Shown here one piece after another: positions 58,164 to 64,000 of a stretch of DNA of 64,000 nucleotides (position 1 is the stretch's first letter; every line of letters starts with the position of its first letter). The DNA lies in the NCBI GenBank assembly GCA_963978895.1, contig OZ022246.1:592299-656298 (forward strand), read 5' to 3'. The DNA is from Erpobdella octoculata (taxonomy: Eukaryota > Annelida > Clitellata > Hirudinida > Erpobdellidae). Made by a program: the position numbers and the translations under genes. The notes under the pieces were generated by a model that saw only the letters and a list, made by a program, of their open reading frames with translations, did not search any database and was not told the origin of the DNA.

Positions 58164-58809
58164 CACACACATTATTTACCTACGGATTTAGTTGAATAAA
58201 CTACCTAAAATCCACACAAAACGACAGACTTATTAATTTTAAAATCCAGCTGATATTGAGTTTTTCAAACTCCTCCCTAACCTGACCCCACCCACTTACT
58301 CATACACCACTTACTCTGACCACCCACTCACTTATACACCCCTTCTCTGACCACCCACCGACCATACACCCTCCTCTCTGACCACCCACCCATCCATACA
58401 CCCTCCTCTCTGACCACCCGGCCACCCGCGGCCAGCACAAGATGAGTTGAGTACGAGCAGCTATACGGTTCAATTGTAGATTGAAGACCTCATGCCCTTA
58501 TCAATTCTCCGTCCAGTTCGTTCAAATAATCACACTGGACCTGATAAGTGATAAGGAAACGTGGTCTATTCTCTTCCTCTTCTTCTTATTATTATTATTA
58601 CTTTTAGTTCTACTTTTAGTTTTACTTCTTCTTCTATTCGTTATTATTTTTTCCCTCCTATTTTCCTTCCGCTGCATTTTAATTGGCTCCTCGATGACGT
58701 CGTAGGTGGCCTCCTTCAGGATTGAAAGTGAGTTTCCATTCTGCCCGGTTTTTCCTGCTTTTGTTTGATTAGAGCGGAATGACGTGGATGGTGGCGATGA
58801 TAATGATAT

Positions 58810-59090
58810 TCATTTACTATGGTGACGGTAACGATGGTGACGGTAATGAAGTTGATGGTAACCATGGTGGTGGGAACGATGGTGATGGTAACAATAGTGG
58901 TGGTAACGATGGTGATGGTAACAATAGTGGTGGTAACGATGGTGATGGTAACGATGGTGATGGTAACGATGGTGAAGGTAACGATGGTGACGGTAAAGAT
59001 GGTGATGATAACGATAGTGGTGGTAACGATGGTGATGTTAACGATGGTGACGGTAACGATGGTGATGGTAACGATGGTGACGGTAATGAT
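58810..59090. repeat. 12-bp minisatellite GATGGTGATGGTAAC
   Basis: Imperfect units of GGTGATGGTAACGAT, period 12-15 bp, about twenty copies. The 143-codon frame through it is a Gly/Asp/Asn repeat with no sign of being a gene. Confidence 0.9.
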
Positions 59091-59562
59091 GGTACTAATT
59101 CATATGTGCATGTTTGTTTTAGTTTTGTACAACACTTATTAGCGACTCGACAGTCTACAAGTGCGAAGTTGGTATACGAGGTGCGGAGAAATAACACATT
59201 TGACCCATAATGTTGCAATTAGTCAAGTTGTGGGGTTTTTTAAATCTAAAAAAAATATTTCTTCTAAATTAATAAAAATTTATTGTTAATAAAATTTTTA
59301 TTATTATATTGTTAAAAAAAATTACTGTTAATAAATTTTTATTACATGTAAAACAAGATACAATAAAGAAATTTTTTACATCAGTTTTTGTTTAATTTTA
59401 AAAATATTCAACTGGTTTTATATACATTTATACATTACAAACAAGAAGCAGAGTCTCATTCTTTTTCCTATAAAACGTTGTTTGTTATAAAAAATATTTA
59501 TGCATTATTCGTTATATCTATCTACATAATTTGCTATGTATGTATGTATGTATGTTAGAAAT

Positions 59563-59704
<142 letters not shown>

Positions 59705-60914
59705 ACGGGATATTTCTAGTATATAAATAATTTATATTTGTTTCTCTCTTTGAACAATCAGTTTTAAGTCATTTTCTCTAATGTACTCATATCTCTTATA
59801 TTTTCTGCAAAACACAAAACACCTCTTTCTGCTTGAACCTCTGCGTATATATTTTGTCTAATTTTTTCGTCGTATCTAGCTTGCCGGTAAGTTAGCTGCT
59901 TCGCCTTTTTGAACAACAATAAGTTGCAAGTCAGGTTACTCAGCTTTAAATCTGTTATTATTATTATTTACATGTATTAATTCTTTCTTCCTCTCATGCT
60001 TTCTCTTTCTTGTTCTTTCTCTTTCCTGATGACTTCAATCCAAATAAACTAAATCAAACGATATCCCGCTATTTAGAAACAAATAATTTTCTCATTTAAT
60101 AATATATAAACGATCAATAATGCTTTCAATACGAACGGAATTTTTTCTATTTAAAATATTTTATTCATATGAGCATTAGCTTAGCGAGCGAGAGGGCCAG
60201 CTGAAAAAGAAAGATGGAGAGAATAGAAATGAAAATCAATTTTCATCTATGAAAAACGAATGCAAGCAAACAGTTTTTGAAAGAAATTAGAAAATTTTTC
60301 TACCCCAGAAGCGCGTCAAAATACCAAACATCCTGACAATTTGCTAAAAGCCAATTTCCCGGCGTTCCGGCATTTTGCCCTTCTCACACAACAAAGTGCA
60401 TCTCTCTCTTATTCTCTCTCTCTCTTTTTCTTTTTCTTTGTCTTTTATCTCTTTCCGTCTCTCTATTTCTCTCTTTGTTTCTTTTCTCTCTCTCTGTTTC
60501 TCTATTTTTTCATTTCTTGGTTGTTTCTATTTGTCTCTCTCTTTTTCTTTCTCTCTCTCTCTTTCTCTCTTTCCCTCTTTTTTCTCTCTTTCTCTCTCTC
60601 TTTCTCTTACTCTTTTCATTTTTCTCTCTCATCTTTTTCTGTTGTCCTATTAGTTCACGCATATAATTTTTTTTCGTTTTTTGCTTTTACTTTCACTTTC
60701 ACTTCTCATACTTCTAATTCCCCCTCCTTATTTTATTCTTTCTAATTCTCTCTCTCTCTTTCTTTCTCTCCTCCTGTTTCTTTCTATCTGTCGCTTTCAA
60801 CTCATTTGTGTACAGGCTGATGTGTATGCGCTGATGTGTACGAGCGTGTGGGCACCATTCAATACTAGTTGACCAATGGCCGTTCTCCTGCACTTTTACT
60901 CTCTTTCGCTCTCT

Positions 60915-60927
60915 CTCTCTCTCTCTT

Positions 60928-60985
<58 letters not shown>
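60915..60985. repeat. (CT)n microsatellite in a pyrimidine tract
   Basis: Near-pure CT within a CT/TTTC-rich region of several hundred bases. Confidence 0.92.
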
Positions 60986-60991
<6 letters not shown>

Positions 60992-61037
60992 TCCTTCTCT
61001 TTTTTTTTCTTTCTCTTTTTTTTTCTTTTTCTTTTTA

Positions 61038-61068
<31 letters not shown>

Positions 61069-61604
61069 TTTTCTTTCAATTATTCTATCTCTTTTTCTAT
61101 TTCTCTATCTCCCTCTCTTTCTTTTCCTTCCTTCCTCTGCTTCTCAGTTCGCTTTCTTCTTCTTCTTTCGCTTTTTACTGACCTTTCTCAAACAATCGGT
61201 CAGTCGTGGGCGTTGCCCGGAAATTTTTCTTTTCTTTTTTTCTCAAAGAAACAAACTTATATAAAAAAAACTTTCTTTTTTTTGCGACATCAAAATTTCA
61301 TGAAATTATTGAAATCTGCTTTTGCTTTTAGGAGATAATTCTTTTTTTTTCTTTTCTCTTTGTCTTCCTCGCCCTCTTTCCTCATCTCTCTCTCCCCCTC
61401 TCTTTTTCCTCATCTCTCTCTTTTTTTTTCTCTCTCTCCCTCCCTCCCTCCCCCTCTCTCTTTTTTTTCTTCTCTTCTCTTTCTTCTCGTGATCTAAAGA
61501 TATTATTATTTCTATCTTTTTCTTTTTCTTTTAATTTTTCTTATTTTCCTGGTAGCGCAAGTGCTCTGAGACGTTGCAGAGATGAAAACGCCCGGTCTAC
61601 TTAA

Positions 61605-61665
61605 TTTATTAATTAATTAATTAATTAATTAATTAATTTATTTATTTATTTATTTATTTATTATT
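61605..61665. repeat. (ATTA)n array
   Basis: Tetranucleotide ATTA grading into TTTA. Confidence 0.93.
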
Positions 61666-61917
61666 TGTTTATTTTTACTTATAAATATATAATTAAAAAT
61701 TACAAAGTATGAAACTGTTTTTAAACAATTATCCGCTGTCATCAAGAGATTAAATTGAAACTCGTTAATTTACTGAGCCTGAAGTGCGTAGAAACACAGG
61801 CTGGGGGTGGGGGGTTGGGAGAGGGATGGAAAAAGGTTTGTGGGTCAAACAAATAAGGAAAAGAAGTGAAAATCCCCTGATAAGTTCTATGATCGTAGTA
61901 AGCGCATAGAAGCAATG

Positions 61918-62160
<243 letters not shown>

Positions 62161-62370
62161 GTTTTTGTTCTTTTCCATGATGTTGTTGTGGTACGCGACG
62201 ACGTCATTGGTGACGACGTTGATGATTAATGACGCCAATGAATCAATGTCGTTGCCCCTGTATTTCTCCATCTGTCTCAATATGCTTGTCTTCGTCCTCT
62301 TTCAACTGTTTCTCTTTCTCTTTTCCCCTTTTTCCATCTTCATCTCTCCCTCTCTCTCTTTCTTTCTCTC

Positions 62371-62477
<107 letters not shown>

Positions 62478-62769
62478 AACGCGTGTGACATTAAGGCGTT
62501 TAAAAACAATCATGACTGTCCTCTACGTCGTCGGCGCTCGAATTATTCTATTCGAAAAGAATGAAAGTTTTAGAAGTTTTAAAATAAAAATAATTAAAAA
62601 TAGAAAGAGTAAAAAAAAGTAAAAAAGAAAAAGAAAAAGAGAAAGAGAAAGTAAGAAAAAAATATGAAGAAAGAAAAGGAAAAAAAGAAATAAAGAAGAA
62701 GAAAAAGAGAGAAAGAAAATACTAGAGAGAGAAAAAAAGAGAGAGTTAGAGAAATTGGAAGAAAGAAAA

Positions 62770-62822
<53 letters not shown>

Positions 62823-62961
62823 AAGAGAAAGATGTGGACGACGGAAGTAGAAAAATATAAAACAGCATGCAAAATGGACGAGTTGAAAAGTTTCCGAGAA
62901 AAAAAAATCCTTTTATTTTCTTTTTATTTTATTATTATTTTTTATTATGAAAACGCAACGA

Positions 62962-63002
62962 TGACGTCATGTCGCCATTGTGAACCAATATCAATCACGT
63001 GA
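62962..63002. promoter_or_regulatory. CRE, CCAAT and E-box cluster
   Basis: TGACGTCA (62962-62969, a full CRE palindrome), CCAAT (62985-62989) and TCACGTGA (62995-63002) fall within 41 bp. This is the composition of a proximal promoter. No adjacent coding exon is seen, so the target is unknown. Confidence 0.35.
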
Positions 63003-63539
63003 CGATGATGACGCGATATTAATAATTAATAATTAATTAATAAATTTATTTATAATTTATACATTAATTATACTGTACTGTCCTTTCTTTAAGGATGTGA
63101 TTTATTTATAAAAAAAAAAAATAAAGTTTGATGGTTGATGGAAAGAGAGAGAAGCGGTAAAAGAGAGAGTTCTAAGGAAAGTGGCGTATGCATGCATGTA
63201 GCCCTCTGAAAAATTATTCCAGTACATTCTAAGTAATTTTTAAGTGGGTTAAAGGCCCAAATTAAAAAAAAAACAAAATGTCTCTTTACATATTGAGACA
63301 GACGGCCAGCTAAGCAGCTGCTGGAGGGCACAGCTGCTGCGAGGTTGCAGCAGCTCGTCGAAAGAGGCAGAGGGTTGACGAGTGGACAGTATGGGGGGGG
63401 GGGAAAGCTGGTTGGGGGATTGTTTTGAGGTTTCGTGTTTCGTGGATGTGTTTACTGGAATGTATTAGGTCTATAATGATGCGAGGATGGTTTGTTGAAT
63501 GGTGGTTTGATATAATGTCGCGGGATGTGTAATATACTG

Positions 63540-63960
63540 GGATGTGATATGTGGTGTAATGTCATGGGGTGTGTGATATTCTGGGATGCGATTTGCTGTA
63601 ATGTCATAAGGTGTGTGATATTCTGGGTTAGGATGCGATGTGGTGTAATTTCATGGGGTATGTGATATCCTGGGATGCGGTGTCGTGTAATGCCATGGGG
63701 AGTGTGATGCTCTGGGATGTGATGTGGGTTGTAATGTCATGGGATGTGATGTGATGTGATGTGTGATGTAATGTCATGGGATGTGATGTGTGATGTAATG
63801 TCATGGGGTGTGATGTGTGATGTAATGTCATGGGATGTGATGTGTGCTATAATGTCATGGGATGTGATGTGTGATGTAATGTCATGGGATGTGATGTGTG
63901 ATGTAATGTCTTGGGATGTAATGTGTGATGTAATGTCATGTGATATGATGTGATGTGATG
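63540..63960. repeat. Degenerate minisatellite, about 29-bp unit
   Basis: Tandem units of the form GATGTGTGATGTAATGTCATGGG. Diverged at the left (63540-63700) and regular at the right. Confidence 0.9.
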
Positions 63961-64000
63961 CAAAGCGATGTGTGGATGTGGAGTCTGATGCGACGCGATA

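Noticed and set aside
58779..59210. 143-codon Gly/Asp/Asn-rich frame
   Set aside because: It is a translation of a 12-15 bp minisatellite, open in several frames.

Overview
The window is nuclear DNA of an animal. It has spliced genes with GT-AG introns, exons of balanced base composition in AT-rich introns, and a very heavy load of micro- and minisatellites. Two bilaterian genes lie head to tail on the + strand. The class of animal cannot be fixed from sequence alone; an invertebrate, perhaps a lophotrochozoan, is my inference.

Gene 1 (3881-19311) is the 3' part of an UNC5 netrin receptor. Fourteen exons joined in phase give 877 codons plus stop. They encode an Ig domain, two thrombospondin type 1 repeats, one transmembrane helix, ZU5, UPA and a C-terminal death domain. 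The signal peptide and first Ig domain are not found and probably lie before the window. Gene 2 (23982-40372, or to 40885) is a complete lethal giant larvae homologue (LGL/LLGL). It has 22 or 23 exons and about 1015-1039 codons, and its aPKC phosphorylation motif is intact. UNC5 acts in axon and cell guidance and LGL in cell polarity; they are neighbours, and nothing here shows that they are co-regulated.

The 4.7 kb between the genes, and the 5.8 kb intron 8 of LGL, are nests of interspersed repeats. They hold two diverged copies of one element that carries a hammerhead-ribozyme-like motif on the - strand. They also hold CTAG-ended inverted-repeat (foldback) elements with GC-rich cores and a facing pair of 'ACTAGT' minisatellites. 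Between the genes there is also an intact intronless ORF resembling the small RNA polymerase subunit RPB12/RPABC4, on the - strand, with a broken second copy nearby.

From about 40.9 kb to the end (23 kb) I find no gene I can support. The stretch holds simple repeats, low-complexity pyrimidine tracts, a CpG-richer unique block (about 44.1-47.1 kb), a CpG-rich block with clustered GTCACGC motifs (54.8-55.2 kb) and a CRE/CCAAT/E-box cluster near 62.97 kb. Most long open frames in the window are translations of microsatellites and are left out.
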